Positions 50,578-63,535 are shown, numbered from the stretch's first letter. The stretch: 64,000 bases of DNA from Rhizobium sp. CCGE531 (GCF_003627795.1 NZ_CP032684.1:2581001-2645000), one strand, 5' to 3'. The notes: generated by a model not told the origin, from the sequence alone. Numbers and translations: made by a program.

Positions 50578-50603
50578 GCCCGGCTCGCTTTCGCGAACCG
50601 GGC
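50578..50603 (-). terminator. Rho-independent terminator of rpoD
   Basis: Reverse strand hairpin GCCCGGTTCGC-GAAA-GCGAGCCGGGC followed by TTTTC, 28 bp after the rpoD stop. One internal mismatch only. Confidence 0.85.
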
Positions 50604-50630
50604 CTGATTTCATAGAGCTGCCGATGCAAC

Positions 50631-52691
<2,061 letters not shown>

Positions 52692-53141
52692 CTCTATATC
52701 GTCGCTTTCCCTGACGCTGCAAACTTACACGCGGTGAAACATTCACTCTGACTGGCGCGCCCTGCACCAGCCGCGACTCACCGACGAACACCTAACGGAA
52801 TGACCTTTAATGCCCGATTAACCACGATCACCGCTACCGGAGTGCAAAGCTGGATTGCGTTTGGATTTCCGGCCATGATATTAGGTGATCCGCTTGCTCC
52901 AGTTTACCGTTCTTTCCGAAGTTAAACGGTGATTCCCAGAATTTTAGTTCTCGTCAAGCTTTTCCAGCAAAAAAACCCGTTTAATGCGCGAAAAAGCCTT
53001 TTCCACAGGCTTTGGCGCGCCGCATTCAATTGTTTCCCGTATTTAGGAAGTCCCCGTACGATGACAAGAGCATACTAAGCAAAGGCTCACATTTCCGGCA
53101 TCGGCAGGTATTGCCGACACCAAAAGTGTGTCCGAATGGCA
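52692..53141. other. Intergenic region upstream of rpoD
   Basis: 450 bp between rpoD (minus) and the 3' end of tdh (minus). It should hold the rpoD promoter and the tdh terminator. No gene is supported. Several A+T-rich spots (52920-52990) could contain promoters, but no convincing consensus is seen. Confidence 0.5.
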
Positions 53142-54185
53142 TCAATTCCAGTCCATTACGACCTTGCCGGAATTACCTGAGCGCATGGCTTCGAAGCCAT
53201 CACGAAAATCATCGATGCCTATACGATGCGTGATGACGGGCGATACATCGAGACCACCCTGCACGAAGGCGATCATCTTGTACCAGGTCTCGAACATCTC
53301 GCGACCGTAGATGCCCTTCAGGTTCAACATCTTGAAGATGACCTTGTTCCAATCGATCTCGAAACCGGCCGGCGCGATGCCGAGAATGGCGATCTTGCCG
53401 CCATTGTTCATCTTGTCGATCATGTCGCGGAAGGCCGGAGCCGCGCCGGACATTTCCAGGCCGACGTCGAAGCCCTCGGTCATGCCGATGGATTTCATCA
53501 CATCGGCGAGGTTCTCCTTCGAAGCGTCGACGACGTGATCGATGCCGACCTTGCGGGCAAGCGCCAGCCGGGTGGGATTGATATCGGTGATGACGACCTT
53601 GCGCGCGCCGGAACGCTTGGCGACCATCGCCCCCATGATGCCAATCGGCCCGGCGCCGGTGACGAGCACGTCTTCGCCAACCAGATCGAAGGAGAGCGCG
53701 GTATGCACCGCATTGCCGAACGCGTCGAAGATCGCGGCGATTTCATCCGGGATGTCGTCGGGGATCGGCACGACGTTGGATTCGGGAATGCAGACGAATT
53801 CGCCGAAGGAGCCGGGGCGATTGACGCCGACGCCGAGCGTGTTGCGGCAGAGATGGCCCCTGCCCGCGCGGCAGTTGCGACATTTGCCGCAGACGATATG
53901 CCCCTCGCCGGAGACGCGCTCGCCGACATGGTATTTCGTGACCGCCGAGCCGATTTCGGCAATCTCCCCGCAAAATTCGTGGCCGACGACCATCGGCACG
54001 GGGATGGTCTTCTGCGCCCATTGGTCCCAGTTCCAAATGTGGACATCCGTGCCGCAGATCGCCGATTTTTTGACTCGAATGAGGACATCGTTCGGCCCGA
54101 CCTCGGGAACCGGAACATGCTCCATCCACAAGCCGACTTCCGGCTTGGATTTGACCAACGCTTTCATCATGTTCGACATTTGCAT
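53142..54185 (-). CDS. tdh: L-threonine 3-dehydrogenase
   Basis: 347 residues, zinc-dependent medium-chain dehydrogenase. Catalytic zinc: [17 protein letters not shown] (Cys near 44) and [14 protein letters not shown]; structural zinc: [18 protein letters not shown] site: [21 protein letters not shown]-terminus: [14 protein letters not shown] and [20 protein letters not shown]. It oxidises threonine to 2-amino-3-ketobutyrate, which Kbl cleaves to glycine and acetyl-CoA. It is downstream of kbl on the same strand (68 bp), consistent with a kbl-tdh operon. Confidence 0.97.
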   Translation of the reverse strand: MQMSNMMKALVKSKPEVGLWMEHVPVPEVGPNDVLIRVKKSAICGTDVHIWNWDQWAQKTIPVPMVVGHEFCGEIAEIGSAVTKYHVGERVSGEGHIVCGKCRNCRAGRGHLCRNTLGVGVNRPGSFGEFVCIPESNVVPIPDDIPDEIAAIFDAFGNAVHTALSFDLVGEDVLVTGAGPIGIMGAMVAKRSGARKVVITDINPTRLALARKVGIDHVVDASKENLADVMKSIGMTEGFDVGLEMSGAAPAFRDMIDKMNNGGKIAILGIAPAGFEIDWNKVIFKMLNLKGIYGREMFETWYKMIAFVQGGLDVSPVITHRIGIDDFRDGFEAMRSGNSGKVVMDWN

Positions 54186-54217
54186 TTTCCCTTTTGGCTA
54201 TCACCGAGGCCAACCTT

Positions 54218-54244
54218 CCTCTTCTCCCCGGCGGGGAGAAGAGG
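54218..54244. repeat. Perfect hairpin between kbl and tdh
   Basis: CCTCTTCTCCCC-GGC-GGGGAGAAGAGG: a 12-bp perfect stem with a 3-base loop in the kbl-tdh gap. It looks like a rhizobial palindromic unit; in the mRNA it may adjust the relative yield of the two enzymes. No T-tract, so not a typical terminator. Confidence 0.75.
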
Positions 54245-54252
54245 AGACTATG

Positions 54253-55440
54253 TTAAATGACCCCTAGCTCCCTGCCCGCTTCCGCGAAGGCCGCGATCGC
54301 CCTTTCGACATCCGCTCTCGAATGAGCGGCCGACATCTGCGTGCGGATGCGCGCCTGGCCCTTGGGCACGACGGGGAAGGAAAAGCCGATGACATAGACG
54401 CCCTTCTTCAACATCAGCGCCGCCATGTCCTGCGCGAGCTTCGCATCGCCGAGCATGACGGGGATGATCGCATGATCGGCGCCGGCGAGCGTGAAGCCGA
54501 GCTTCGTCATTTCGCTGCGGAAAAGTTCGGCATTGCCCTGAAGCCGCGCCCGCAACTCGCCGCCGTTCTCGATCAGATCGAAGACCTTCAGCGAGGCTGC
54601 GGCGATGACCGGGGCCAAGGTGTTGGAGAACAGATAGGGGCGCGAGCGCTGCCGCAGCCACTCGACGATCTCGCCTCTGGCGGAAGTATAACCGCCGGAA
54701 GCGCCGCCAAGCGCCTTGCCGAGCGTGCCGGTGATGATATCGATGCGGCCCTCGACGCCGCAGTATTCGGCTGATCCGCGGCCGTGAGCGCCGACGAAGC
54801 CGACCGCATGGCTGTCATCGACCATGACCATCGCGCCATATTTCTCCGCCAGGTCGCAGACGCCGCCGAGATTGGCGATGATGCCGTCCATGGAGAACAC
54901 GCCGTCGGTCGCGATCAGCTTGAAACGGCTCCCCTCGGCCTTCTTCAGCTCCTCCTCGAGCGCTGCCATGTCATTATTGGCATAACGGAAACGCTTGGCC
55001 TTGGAGAGCCGAACGCCGTCGATGATCGAGGCATGATTGAGCGCATCCGAGATGATGGCATCATCCTCCGACAATAGCGTCTCGAACAGCCCGCCATTGG
55101 CATCGAAGCAGGAGGAATAGAGGATCGTCGCCTCCATGCCGAGGAAAGCCGAAATCCGTGCTTCGAGCTGCTTGTGCTCTTCCTGCGTACCGCAAATGAA
55201 CCGCACGGAAGCCATGCCGTATCCATAGCGGTCGAGCGCCTGCTTTGCGGCCTCGGCAAGCTCCTCATTGTCGGCAAGGCCGAGGTAGTTATTGGCGCAG
55301 AAATTGAGGACGCGCGCACCGCCGAGGACAGCGATTTCACCGCCTTGCTTGGAGGTGATGACGCGCTCGGCCTTGTAGAGACCGGCTTCTTTCAAGCAAA
55401 GAAGCTCGTTGCGCAGGTGCGATAGGAATTCTGAGGTCAT
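54253..55440 (-). CDS. kbl: Glycine C-acetyltransferase (2-amino-3-ketobutyrate CoA ligase)
   Basis: 395 residues from ATG 55440, the usual length; the longer frame to 55524 adds an unlikely 28 residues. PLP-dependent alpha-oxoamine synthase: [16 protein letters not shown] near 48, [48 protein letters not shown] with the cofactor Asp/His, and [20 protein letters not shown] with the PLP Lys near 242. It works with Tdh, encoded directly downstream. Confidence 0.97.
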   Translation of the reverse strand: MTSEFLSHLRNELLCLKEAGLYKAERVITSKQGGEIAVLGGARVLNFCANNYLGLADNEELAEAAKQALDRYGYGMASVRFICGTQEEHKQLEARISAFLGMEATILYSSCFDANGGLFETLLSEDDAIISDALNHASIIDGVRLSKAKRFRYANNDMAALEEELKKAEGSRFKLIATDGVFSMDGIIANLGGVCDLAEKYGAMVMVDDSHAVGFVGAHGRGSAEYCGVEGRIDIITGTLGKALGGASGGYTSARGEIVEWLRQRSRPYLFSNTLAPVIAAASLKVFDLIENGGELRARLQGNAELFRSEMTKLGFTLAGADHAIIPVMLGDAKLAQDMAALMLKKGVYVIGFSFPVVPKGQARIRTQMSAAHSRADVERAIAAFAEAGRELGVI

Positions 55441-55697
55441 TGTCGCATTCCGATGCTGGTCATGGCGAAAACAGGCCGAGAAATACCATAGGATTAGCAC
55501 AGCTGCCGCATTCACCAGCGGCAAAAATGCATGGAGCCATGACGCAGGCGCGATATGGCGGCTTGCGGCTTGGATGCTGTCGCCAAAATGCGCCTAAGCG
55601 AACCATTTTGGAGACTTCACCTTTGTAGCTATTGCCAAAATTACTTGACTGAGTCCATTATCTCTATGAGCACGGCTGAAGCCTGAATGAGGATGTC

Positions 55698-56468
55698 ATG
55701 AGCATATTACAGAGATTTTCGCTGAAAGGACGCGTGGCACTCGTCACCGGCGGCGGACGCGGCCTCGGATTTGAGATGGCGCGGGGACTTGCCGATGCCG
55801 GCGCCCACGTCATCATCAACGGCCGGACTGCAGCCACCTTGAATATGGCCGTCGACACCATCCGGGCAAGGGACGGCTCCGCCGAAGCCGCTGCTTTCGA
55901 CATCGGCGACCGCGAAGCGCAACGCGCGGCGATAAGCGACATCGAGAAAGATCACGGGCGGCTCGACATATTGATCAACAATGTCGGCGCCCGCGACAGA
56001 CGTTCCCTGGCCGACTTCGACGACGAGGCGATCCTCGCTCTGCTCAACACGGACCTGGCCGCCTCGATCATGCTTTCGCGCGATGCCGCCCGCCTGATGA
56101 AGCGAAACAATCATGGCCGGCTGATCTCGGTCACCTCGATCAGCGGGCAGGTCGTCATGCCCGGCGACTGTGTCTATCCCGCTGCCAAGCAAGGACTGAC
56201 CGGCCTCATGCGTGGCATGGCCGTGGAGTTTGGCCCGCATGGCATCACCAGCAATGCCATCGCTCCGGGCTGGTTCGCTACGGAAACCAATGCTGCGATG
56301 GCGGCGAATGAAGAGTTGACCCCCTTCGTGCGCCAGCGCATCCCCGTTCAGCGCTGGGGACGGCCGGACGAGATCGCGGGCGCTGCGCTGTTCCTCGCCA
56401 GCGACGCCGCCTCCTTCGTCAACGGCCATGTCTTGACCGTCGATGGCGGGATGACCGTGCGCATGTAG
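55698..56468 (+). CDS. SDR oxidoreductase (gluconate 5-dehydrogenase-like)
   Basis: 256 residues, classical SDR. NAD(P) site [20 protein letters not shown] near 13, [13 protein letters not shown] near 90, catalytic Ser in [14 protein letters not shown] near 145, [14 protein letters not shown] (YxxxK) near 160, C-terminal DGGMTVRM. Closest by style to gluconate 5-dehydrogenase/3-oxoacyl reductase-like SDRs; substrate unknown. Divergent from kbl and convergent with recQ (39 bp). Confidence 0.85.
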   Translation: MSILQRFSLKGRVALVTGGGRGLGFEMARGLADAGAHVIINGRTAATLNMAVDTIRARDGSAEAAAFDIGDREAQRAAISDIEKDHGRLDILINNVGARDRRSLADFDDEAILALLNTDLAASIMLSRDAARLMKRNNHGRLISVTSISGQVVMPGDCVYPAAKQGLTGLMRGMAVEFGPHGITSNAIAPGWFATETNAAMAANEELTPFVRQRIPVQRWGRPDEIAGAALFLASDAASFVNGHVLTVDGGMTVRM

Positions 56469-56507
56469 CGGCAAGACCGCGACGATTTCATGGGCAACAG
56501 AACAGCA

Positions 56508-58388
56508 TCACCGCCCAGAGACATCCGCGATGACAGCGAGGAACGCATCCCCATAGCGCTCCAGCTTCGACTGCCCGACGCCCGATATCCCCAGCAGATC
56601 CTTCCGGTTTTTCGGCCGCTCGGTCGCAAAGGCGATCAGGGTCGTATCCGGAAAGACGACATAGGGCGGCACGCCCAATTCCTTGGCAATCCTGGTACGT
56701 TCGGCGCGCAAAGCATCGAACAGGACCTGCGCCTCGCCCGCAAGCCCATGTGCTTGTCTCTCCTGTCGCCCTGCCTTCTTGTTGCGACGGCCCGGTTCGG
56801 GCCGATCCTTGCGGAAGAAAACTTGCCGCTCGCGCTTGAAAACCGCCCTCGCCTGCTCCTCGAGCTTCATGGCGCCGAAGGCAGTGTGATCGATGCTGAT
56901 GAAGCCGCTCGCCAATAATTGCCGGAAAATCGATTGCCAGGTGCGGGAGGGGATATCCTTTCCGGCGCCGAAGACCGGCATGTCGACATGACCGAAACGT
57001 TCGGTCTTCTCATTGACCGTACCCATCAGCACGTCGATGACATGGCCGGTGCCGAAACGCTCTCCGGTGCGATAGATAGCGGCGAGCGCCTTGATCGCCG
57101 CTTCCGTGCCGTCCCAGGTCTCCACGGGCTTGAGGCAGGTGTCGCAATTGCCGCAACCGCCGCCATGGGCCTCGCCGAAATGCGCGAGGATGGACTGCCG
57201 CCGGCAGCCGGCCGTTTCGCAAATGGCGAGCAGCGCATTGAGCTTCGCCCGCTCGACACGCTTGATCTCCTCGGATGCGGCGCCCTCATCGATCATTCGC
57301 CGCCGCTGGATAGCATCGGCCATGCCGTAGGCCATCCAGACATTCGAGGGCAAGCCATCACGCCCAGCGCGGCCCGTCTCCTGATAATAGGCCTCCACCG
57401 AGCCCGGCAGATCGAGATGGGCGACATAGCGCACATTCGGCTTGTCGATGCCCATGCCGAAGGCGACCGTCGCCACCAGGCAAAGATCTTCTTCCTTGAG
57501 GAACGCATCCTGGTTGGCGTCGCGAAGCGACCGGTCCATGCCGGCATGGTAGGGAAGCGCCCGGATGCCCTGCCCGTTCAGCCATTCGGCCGTGTCCTCG
57601 ACCTTGGCGCGCGAGAGGCAATAGACGATGCCGCTGTCGCCGCGATAGCCGTCGAGAAAGCGCAGCAATTGCTGGCGCGGCTGATCGCGCTCGACAATCT
57701 CGTAGGCGATGTTCGGGCGGTCGAAGCTGGTGGTGAAGACCTTGGCATTGTCGAGAGCCAGGCGCTCTATGATGTCGTCGCGGGTATGAGGATCGGCCGT
57801 GGCCGTCAGCGCGATGCGCGGCACGCCGGGAAAGAGCTCGGCAAGCCTGCCGAGATCCCGATATTCCGGCCTGAAGTCATGCCCCCATTGAGAGACGCAA
57901 TGCGCCTCGTCGATCGCGAAAAGCGCGATCCTGGCTTTGCCGAGCATCTGGCGGAAACCCTCCGTCGCGATGCGTTCCGGCGTTACGTAAAGCAGATCGA
58001 GCTTGCCTGCGGAAATAGCGCGATAGACTTCGCTCGCCTCCTCGCGCGATAGCGACGAATTCAAGGCGGCGGCGCGAATGCCGAGCTGCTTCATCGCTTC
58101 CACCTGATCCCGCATCAGAGCGATCAAAGGCGAAACGACGATGCCGACACCATCGCGACAAAGGGACGGAATCTGGAAACACAGCGATTTGCCGGCCCCG
58201 GTCGGAAACAGCACGACCGCATCGCCGCCGGAGACGACATGCTCGACGACCTGTTGCTGCTTGCCGCGAAAGGCGGAATAACCGTAGACGCGCTTCAGGA
58301 CATCGAGCGGCGCGGGCGCGTCGATGCGGTCGCCGAACAATACGTCGTCTGCGGAAAATCGCGGCTCTTGTCTTTCAGGCTGTGGCAT
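56508..58388 (-). CDS. recQ: ATP-dependent DNA helicase RecQ
   Basis: 626 residues. Helicase: [17 protein letters not shown] (Walker A) near 55, [20 protein letters not shown] (DEAH plus aromatic loop) near 150, [51 protein letters not shown] zinc site: [13 protein letters not shown]...[12 protein letters not shown] domain: [37 protein letters not shown]. It unwinds DNA in recombination and fork repair. It ends 39 bp from the SDR gene and starts 7 bp after dnaG, with which it may be cotranscribed. Confidence 0.96.
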   Translation of the reverse strand: MPQPERQEPRFSADDVLFGDRIDAPAPLDVLKRVYGYSAFRGKQQQVVEHVVSGGDAVVLFPTGAGKSLCFQIPSLCRDGVGIVVSPLIALMRDQVEAMKQLGIRAAALNSSLSREEASEVYRAISAGKLDLLYVTPERIATEGFRQMLGKARIALFAIDEAHCVSQWGHDFRPEYRDLGRLAELFPGVPRIALTATADPHTRDDIIERLALDNAKVFTTSFDRPNIAYEIVERDQPRQQLLRFLDGYRGDSGIVYCLSRAKVEDTAEWLNGQGIRALPYHAGMDRSLRDANQDAFLKEEDLCLVATVAFGMGIDKPNVRYVAHLDLPGSVEAYYQETGRAGRDGLPSNVWMAYGMADAIQRRRMIDEGAASEEIKRVERAKLNALLAICETAGCRRQSILAHFGEAHGGGCGNCDTCLKPVETWDGTEAAIKALAAIYRTGERFGTGHVIDVLMGTVNEKTERFGHVDMPVFGAGKDIPSRTWQSIFRQLLASGFISIDHTAFGAMKLEEQARAVFKRERQVFFRKDRPEPGRRNKKAGRQERQAHGLAGEAQVLFDALRAERTRIAKELGVPPYVVFPDTTLIAFATERPKNRKDLLGISGVGQSKLERYGDAFLAVIADVSGR

Positions 58389-58395
58389 CTATTCC

Positions 58396-60384
58396 CTATT
58401 TTCCAGCGGCACCTTTGACGCGGCCGGAAAGCACGCCGAAGCCATCGATGATCGCCTCCTGATTTTCCAGCCTTATCGCTTCGAGCTGAACTTCCTGCAA
58501 GGCGCGCATCAGCTGCTCGATCAGCTCGCCGTCGCCGTCTTCCGTTGCCTCGGCAATTGCGCCCTGCAATTCGATCTTGTGCCAGCGAAGCGCCTTGGAA
58601 CGCTTGTGAAGCGCGAGCGCCTGGCGGTAGCCTTCGCGCGCGTCTTCCATGGCGGCCTCCTCGGTCGCCGTCCACAGCCGGGCATTGCGGACCTGCTGGT
58701 CGAGGCCCTTCAGCAGGGCACCGAAGCCCTGCTCCTCCAATTGCTCGACCAATCGCTCGCGGATGAATTGCGGCCCGACCATGGCCGCGGCGACCCCGAG
58801 AACCGCCGACCACAGGCGCTGCAATTCACGGCTCTCGTAATCGATCGCGGCAATCTCGTCATATTCGTCCTGCAACAGCGGCGGATGATTGACGATGGTC
58901 AAAGCCAGGACGCTTTCGCGAAGGCTCGGAATATCCTGATGTCCCTTGATCATGGCCGAGCGCTGTAACCGATCGGATGCCGTTGTCGGCACGGGAGGAG
59001 CGCCGCGCGCCTGCCCGCCGCGGCCGCCGAAAGCGCGGCCATTGCCGTCACGGGCAAAATTGCGCGCCTGCTGGCCACCGTTTCGCTGGAACTGCGGCTG
59101 AAAAAGCCCGCTCAGCCGCTCTCGCATGTTCTGTTGATAGTGACGGCGGACATCCTCATCCGCGATGACGGAGACGATGCGCCGCAGCCGCGCTTCCAGC
59201 TCCGCCCGCGCTTCCGGCGTTTCGAACGTGCCGCTACCGGCTTCCCTCGCCCATATCAGATCGGCCAGCGGCTTTGCCTGCGCCAGCACTTTGTCGAAGG
59301 GCGCTCGCCCGTCATGCCGGACGAGATCGTCGGGATCCTTGCCGTCGGGCAGCAACGCAAAACGCACGGTGCGGCTCGGCTTGATATGAGGAAGCGCCAG
59401 ATCGGCGGCACGATTGGCGGCGCGAATACCGGCGCCATCGCCGTCGAAGCAGAGGACCGGCTCCGGCGTCATCTTCCAGAGGAGATCGAGCTGGCTCTCC
59501 GTCAGCGCAGTGCCCAGCGGCGCAACCGCATTCTCGACGCCGGCCTGATGCAGCGCGATGACATCCATGTAGCCTTCGACGGCAATGATGGTGCCGGCGC
59601 CGTCGGCGCCTTGCGCAGCACGACGCGCGCGCGTGAAATTGTAGAGCACATTGCCCTTGTGAAAGAGCTCGGTCTCGTTGGAGTTCAGGTATTTTGCCGG
59701 CGCATCCGACGACATGGCGCGGCCGCCGAAGGCAATCACCTTTTCTCTGGAAGAGAGAATCGGAAACATGATGCGGTCGCGAAACCGGTCGTAGGAGACC
59801 GGAACGTTCTCGTGCACGACGAGGCCGCAAGCCTCCATCTGCTCCTTGAGCACGCCCTTGCCGGCGAGATGTTCTTTCAACGCGTTGCGGCTATCGGGCG
59901 AGTATCCGAGGCGGAAGGTCTCGATGGTCCGGCCGCTGAGGCCGCGATCGCGCAGGTAGGCCCGCGCCCGTGCGCCATTGGCTGTCTGCAGTTGATCTTG
60001 GAAAAACTGGGTCGCCATCTCCAGGACGTCGAGCAGCGATGTGCGCTCCTTCTCGCGCTTCGCCTCCATCGGATCGGCAACCGGCATGGGAACGCCGGCC
60101 ATATCGGCAATCTGCTGCACTGCCTCCGGAAAACTCAAACCTTCCAGCTCAGTGAGAAAACGGAAATGGTCGCCCGTTACACCACAGCCGAAGCAGTGAT
60201 AGCGCCCCTTGCGATCCTCGCAGTGGAAGCTCGGCGATTTCTCGCCGTGGAAGGGGCAGCACGCCCAATAGTCCCCGCGCGGCACATTGGTCTTGCGCCG
60301 ATCCCACGTCACACGACGACCGATCACGTCCGAAATCGGAACGCGGTCGCGAATCTCATCGAGAAACGTATTGGAAAATCGCAT
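58396..60384 (-). CDS. dnaG: DNA primase
   Basis: 662 residues. CHC2 zinc finger: CPFHGEKSPSFHCEDRKGR then YHCFGCG near 42-68. TOPRIM core: GTIIAVEGYMDVIALHQAGV near 255 (catalytic Glu), PVLCFDGDGAGIRAANRAAD near 300 (DxD), LLPDGKDPDDLVRHDG. The C-terminal helicase-binding region follows a Gly/Arg-rich linker (about 440-465). Synthesises RNA primers at the replication fork. Confidence 0.97.
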   Translation of the reverse strand: MRFSNTFLDEIRDRVPISDVIGRRVTWDRRKTNVPRGDYWACCPFHGEKSPSFHCEDRKGRYHCFGCGVTGDHFRFLTELEGLSFPEAVQQIADMAGVPMPVADPMEAKREKERTSLLDVLEMATQFFQDQLQTANGARARAYLRDRGLSGRTIETFRLGYSPDSRNALKEHLAGKGVLKEQMEACGLVVHENVPVSYDRFRDRIMFPILSSREKVIAFGGRAMSSDAPAKYLNSNETELFHKGNVLYNFTRARRAAQGADGAGTIIAVEGYMDVIALHQAGVENAVAPLGTALTESQLDLLWKMTPEPVLCFDGDGAGIRAANRAADLALPHIKPSRTVRFALLPDGKDPDDLVRHDGRAPFDKVLAQAKPLADLIWAREAGSGTFETPEARAELEARLRRIVSVIADEDVRRHYQQNMRERLSGLFQPQFQRNGGQQARNFARDGNGRAFGGRGGQARGAPPVPTTASDRLQRSAMIKGHQDIPSLRESVLALTIVNHPPLLQDEYDEIAAIDYESRELQRLWSAVLGVAAAMVGPQFIRERLVEQLEEQGFGALLKGLDQQVRNARLWTATEEAAMEDAREGYRQALALHKRSKALRWHKIELQGAIAEATEDGDGELIEQLMRALQEVQLEAIRLENQEAIIDGFGVLSGRVKGAAGK

Positions 60385-60953
60385 GGCTACCTCTGGCTTG
60401 TCCCATATAAACAGGAATGAGGGGCATTGCCACGCCGCTTGGATATCCTCCCACGGTATTCACAGGCCTTTGCCGGCGATTGTCTTGCCGCCCTCGCAAT
60501 CACAACTCCGTGAACTGCCGTCCGGTTTCGCCTTGTCTTCCGCAACCCTAAACGCCGCATTCGGCCTGTGGAAGGCAACGTAAATGCTCCCTTTGCAGGA
60601 AGGAAGCGACCTCTCCGGGACTAATTAAGTAACTGGTTGGTGTACGAAAATCCGCAAAAAAGCAAGGACTTGCACAGCCTGAAGTCGATAGGCGCCGCCA
60701 AAACCCACGCCATGGACAATCAATGGCTGCAAAGAAGCCGCGCATAGGCGACACTCTCCGGCGCCGCATTTGCGGCATTGTTCGTAAGCCAAACATTATT
60801 TTTTTGTAATTTGATTGTTGATGTGGGGCGCAATAGCGTCCTTCTCACGGGGCGAGACAAGCCGGCGAAGAAACTGCTTCGCGACGCGACATGCCGAGAC
60901 GCCCCGACGAACGGGAAGCCACCAGGTACAGGGCTTTCAGTTTAGGAGAGAAA
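60385..60953. other. Intergenic region without a gene
   Basis: About 570 bp between dnaG (minus) and a small secreted protein gene (plus). It should contain both promoters. No convincing gene; an A+T-rich segment near 60795-60825 is the most promoter-like part. Confidence 0.5.
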
Positions 60954-61187
60954 ATGCGCGTTCTGATCGTACCCTTGGCAGCCGCAGCCATCTTCGCCAC
61001 AGCTACCTATAGCTCGGCGACGATGACCGGCGGCGCTCACGAGAAGAATGTGCTCTACGCCGGTGCGGGATATCAGCTGCCGGCGGACATGAAGGTCCCT
61101 GCTCTCACGGCAGGCGTAAAGATTCAAATGTCCGGACTGCCGTCGCAGGCATTGGCCTTGCCCCAGGAAGTCAGGATCCTCAGATAA
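60954..61187 (+). CDS. Small secreted protein of unknown function
   Basis: 77 residues from ATG 60954 with TAGGAGAG upstream. Signal peptide MRVLIVPLAAAAIFATATYS; the mature part (GGAHEKNVLYAGAGYQLPAD, SQALALPQEVRI) is short and has no recognised domain. A longer frame exists upstream but lacks a ribosome site. Followed by a strong hairpin. Confidence 0.62.
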   Translation: MRVLIVPLAAAAIFATATYSSATMTGGAHEKNVLYAGAGYQLPADMKVPALTAGVKIQMSGLPSQALALPQEVRILR

Positions 61188-61198
61188 GTTCACCAGAT

Positions 61199-61245
61199 AC
61201 TCAGGTGGGGCACCATCCCTACCCCCGGCGCCGCCCCACCTGAGT
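61199..61245 (+). terminator. Strong hairpin after the small secreted gene
   Basis: Perfect 13-bp arms ACTCAGGTGGGGC / GCCCCACCTGAGT around a 21-base C-rich loop, 12 bp after the stop. No clear T-run follows, so terminator or repeat. Confidence 0.65.
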
Positions 61246-61310
61246 GCCTTTGCAAAAGACGTTTGATTTTTGGGCCCCACCCTGCGTCATCAAACGCCTG
61301 CAAAGCGCAA

Positions 61311-61341
61311 GAAGGCAGGAGCTCCCCCAGCTCCTGCCTTC
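61311..61341. terminator. Hairpin between convergent genes
   Basis: Perfect 13-bp stem GAAGGCAGGAGCT-CCCCC-AGCTCCTGCCTTC. The weak T-rich CTCTAATTT on the plus side makes it a possible plus-strand terminator. Confidence 0.65.
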
Positions 61342-61409
61342 TCTAATTTCGGGCCATTGCAATTATCAGGCGGGAAAATTCGCCATCATGGACGCCGCCT
61401 GGCAAAACA

Positions 61410-61442
61410 CCATCGGCCTGCGGCGGATCCCCAGGCCGATGG
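61410..61442 (-). terminator. Terminator of the GatB/YqeY gene
   Basis: Reverse strand: CCATCGGCCTG, 11-base loop, CAGGCCGATGG, then TGTTTTG; 12 bp after the stop of the YqeY gene. Perfect 11-bp stem. Confidence 0.72.
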
Positions 61443-61454
61443 CGAAACAGAATT

Positions 61455-61907
61455 TTACTTCAGCAGTTCCTTCAAGATAGCCGAGGCCTTCGCGAAATCC
61501 ATCTGGCCGGCGTAGCGCTCGCGTAGGGCGGCCACGCATTTGCCCATGTCCTTCAGGCCCTGCGCGCCGAGTTCCGCAACGATCGCGACGCAGATCTCGC
61601 GCACCTTTTCTTCGGAAAGCTGCTCGGGCATGAAACCCTGGATGACGGCGATTTCCTCGCGTTCCTTGTCGGCCAACTCCGGACGGCCGCCCTCGATATA
61701 GATCTTCACCGATTCCTCGCGCTGTTTGATCATCTTGGCGAGCAGCTGCAGTATCTCATCCTCGCTCGCCGGCTCCTTGCCGAGACCGCGATTGGCGATG
61801 TCCTTGTCCTTGATGGCCGCAAGGATGAGACGGACGGTCGAAAGCCTCGCCGTATCCCTTGCCTTCATGGCGTCCTTCTGGGCGTTGGAAAGGGTTTCGC
61901 GGATCAT
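61455..61907 (-). CDS. GatB/YqeY domain protein
   Basis: 150 residues, the normal length for YqeY. Pattern: ALSTVRLILAAIKDKDI-like N-terminus, LLAKMIKQREESVKIYIEGG near 55, EREEIAVIQGFMPEQLSEEK near 80, MGKCVAALRERYAGQMDFAK near 120. The domain binds tRNA in GatB; stand-alone versions are often near dnaG/rpoD and carA, as here. Divergent from carA. Confidence 0.92.
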   Translation of the reverse strand: MIRETLSNAQKDAMKARDTARLSTVRLILAAIKDKDIANRGLGKEPASEDEILQLLAKMIKQREESVKIYIEGGRPELADKEREEIAVIQGFMPEQLSEEKVREICVAIVAELGAQGLKDMGKCVAALRERYAGQMDFAKASAILKELLK

Positions 61908-62200
61908 GTCTTTTAACTCCTTGAAGCAGGCCGGCGAGGATCGATCCGGCCACTTATGTCATGCTGTTGTCTCTTAGACCAACAGTGTCGATCAATGCAA
62001 TTGCGCCCGAGAGCCCGAATTCCTTGATGGGAAAGCAAAAGCGCGCATTGACCGGCTCGCCTTGTTTAGCTATGTCCATCACCTGCACATTAGATCGATA
62101 GGAAGATCTCAAGCCGTGACGCACGTCGCCGGCTGTACCTTGCTACAAACATGGCGGAACCGCCGGTCTCTTCAAGGCCGCGCTCGACGCCGGAAACGGG

Positions 62201-63415
62201 ATGACTATGACCGCCACAGCCCCATGGACCACTGAAAAGCCGACTGCTCTTCTCGTTCTCGCCGATGGTACCGTGATCGAAGGCAAGGGCATCGGCGCGA
62301 CTGGCAAGGTCCAGGCCGAAGTCTGCTTCAACACCGCGCTGACGGGTTACGAAGAGATCCTGACCGACCCCTCCTATCTCGGCCAGATCGTCACCTTCAC
62401 CTTCCCGCATATCGGCAATGTCGGCACGAACGACGAAGATATCGAAGACCTGACGCCCGCTGCCCGACACGGTGCCGTCGGCGTCATTTTCAAGGCCGAT
62501 ATCACCGATCCGTCGAACTATCGCGCCGGCAAGCACCTCGACCAATGGCTGAAAGCGCGCGGCGTCATCGGCCTCTGCGGTATCGATACCCGCGCGCTAA
62601 CCGCCTGGATCCGCGAGAACGGCATGCCGAACGGCGTGATCGCCCACGATCCGAACGGTGTCTTCGATATCGAACAGCTGAAGGCTGACGCCAAGGCCTG
62701 GAGCGGCCTCGAGGGTCTCGATCTCGCCAAGGTCGCCTCTTCCGGCCAGTCGTCGCAATGGTCGCAGACGCCCTGGGTCTGGAATGAAGGCTACGGTGAA
62801 CTCGGCGCGGCTGACGCAAAATATCACGTCGTCTGCCTCGACTACGGCGTCAAGCGCAACATCCTTCGCCTGTTTGCCGGCCTCGATTGCAAGGTCACCG
62901 TCCTGCCGGCGACGGCCTCGACGGATGACGTCCTCGGCCTCAACCCGGACGGCATCTTCCTCTCCAACGGCCCCGGCGATCCGGCCGCGACCGGTGAATA
63001 CGCCGTTCCAGTCATCAAGGATCTGCTGAAGACGGAGATTCCGCTCTTCGGCATCTGCCTCGGCCACCAGATGCTTGGCCTCGCGCTTGGCGCGAAGACC
63101 GCGAAGATGCATCAGGGCCATCACGGCGCCAATCATCCGGTCAAGGACCACACGACGGGCAAGGTCGAGATCGTCTCGATGAATCACGGCTTCGCGGTCG
63201 ACTCGAAGTCGCTGCCGGAAGGCATTGAGGAGACTCACATTTCGCTCTTCGATGGCAGCAATTGCGGCCTGCGCGTGTCAGGCAAGCCGGTCTTCTCGGT
63301 GCAGCATCACCCGGAAGCCTCTCCCGGTCCGCAGGACAGCCATTACCTTTTCCGCCGCTTCGTCAATCTGGTGCGTGAAAAGAAGGGCGAACCCGCTTTG
63401 GCGGAGCGCGCCTGA
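62201..63415 (+). CDS. carA: Carbamoyl-phosphate synthase small subunit
   Basis: 404 residues. N-terminal domain: LVLADGTVIEGKGIGATGKV, FNTALTGYEEILTDPSYLGQ, GLCGIDTRALTAWIRENG. Class I glutaminase domain: LSNGPGDPAATGEY, FGICLGHQMLGLALGAKTAK with the catalytic Cys, and SVQHHPEASPGPQDSHYLFR with His and Glu. It hydrolyses glutamine and passes ammonia to CarB for arginine and pyrimidine synthesis; carB is not in the window. A terminator follows. Confidence 0.97.
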   Translation: MTMTATAPWTTEKPTALLVLADGTVIEGKGIGATGKVQAEVCFNTALTGYEEILTDPSYLGQIVTFTFPHIGNVGTNDEDIEDLTPAARHGAVGVIFKADITDPSNYRAGKHLDQWLKARGVIGLCGIDTRALTAWIRENGMPNGVIAHDPNGVFDIEQLKADAKAWSGLEGLDLAKVASSGQSSQWSQTPWVWNEGYGELGAADAKYHVVCLDYGVKRNILRLFAGLDCKVTVLPATASTDDVLGLNPDGIFLSNGPGDPAATGEYAVPVIKDLLKTEIPLFGICLGHQMLGLALGAKTAKMHQGHHGANHPVKDHTTGKVEIVSMNHGFAVDSKSLPEGIEETHISLFDGSNCGLRVSGKPVFSVQHHPEASPGPQDSHYLFRRFVNLVREKKGEPALAERA

Positions 63416-63435
63416 TAGGGTCGACCATCCAATCA

Positions 63436-63484
63436 CAAAGAGAAAAGTCCCGGATTGATAATCAATCCGGGGCTTTTCTCTTTG
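63436..63484 (+). terminator. Terminator downstream of carA
   Basis: A long near-perfect hairpin (CAAAGAGAAAAGTCCCGGATTGA ... with complementary arm, one mismatch and a TAA loop) whose 3' arm contains CTTTTCTCTTT as T-rich tail. It begins 20 bp after the carA stop, and the A-rich 5' arm suggests it works on both strands. Confidence 0.82.
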
Positions 63485-63535
63485 TGCGTCAAGCTGGGAG
63501 GTCTTTTCGTCACATCGATTCGGGCTTGCTGAAAC

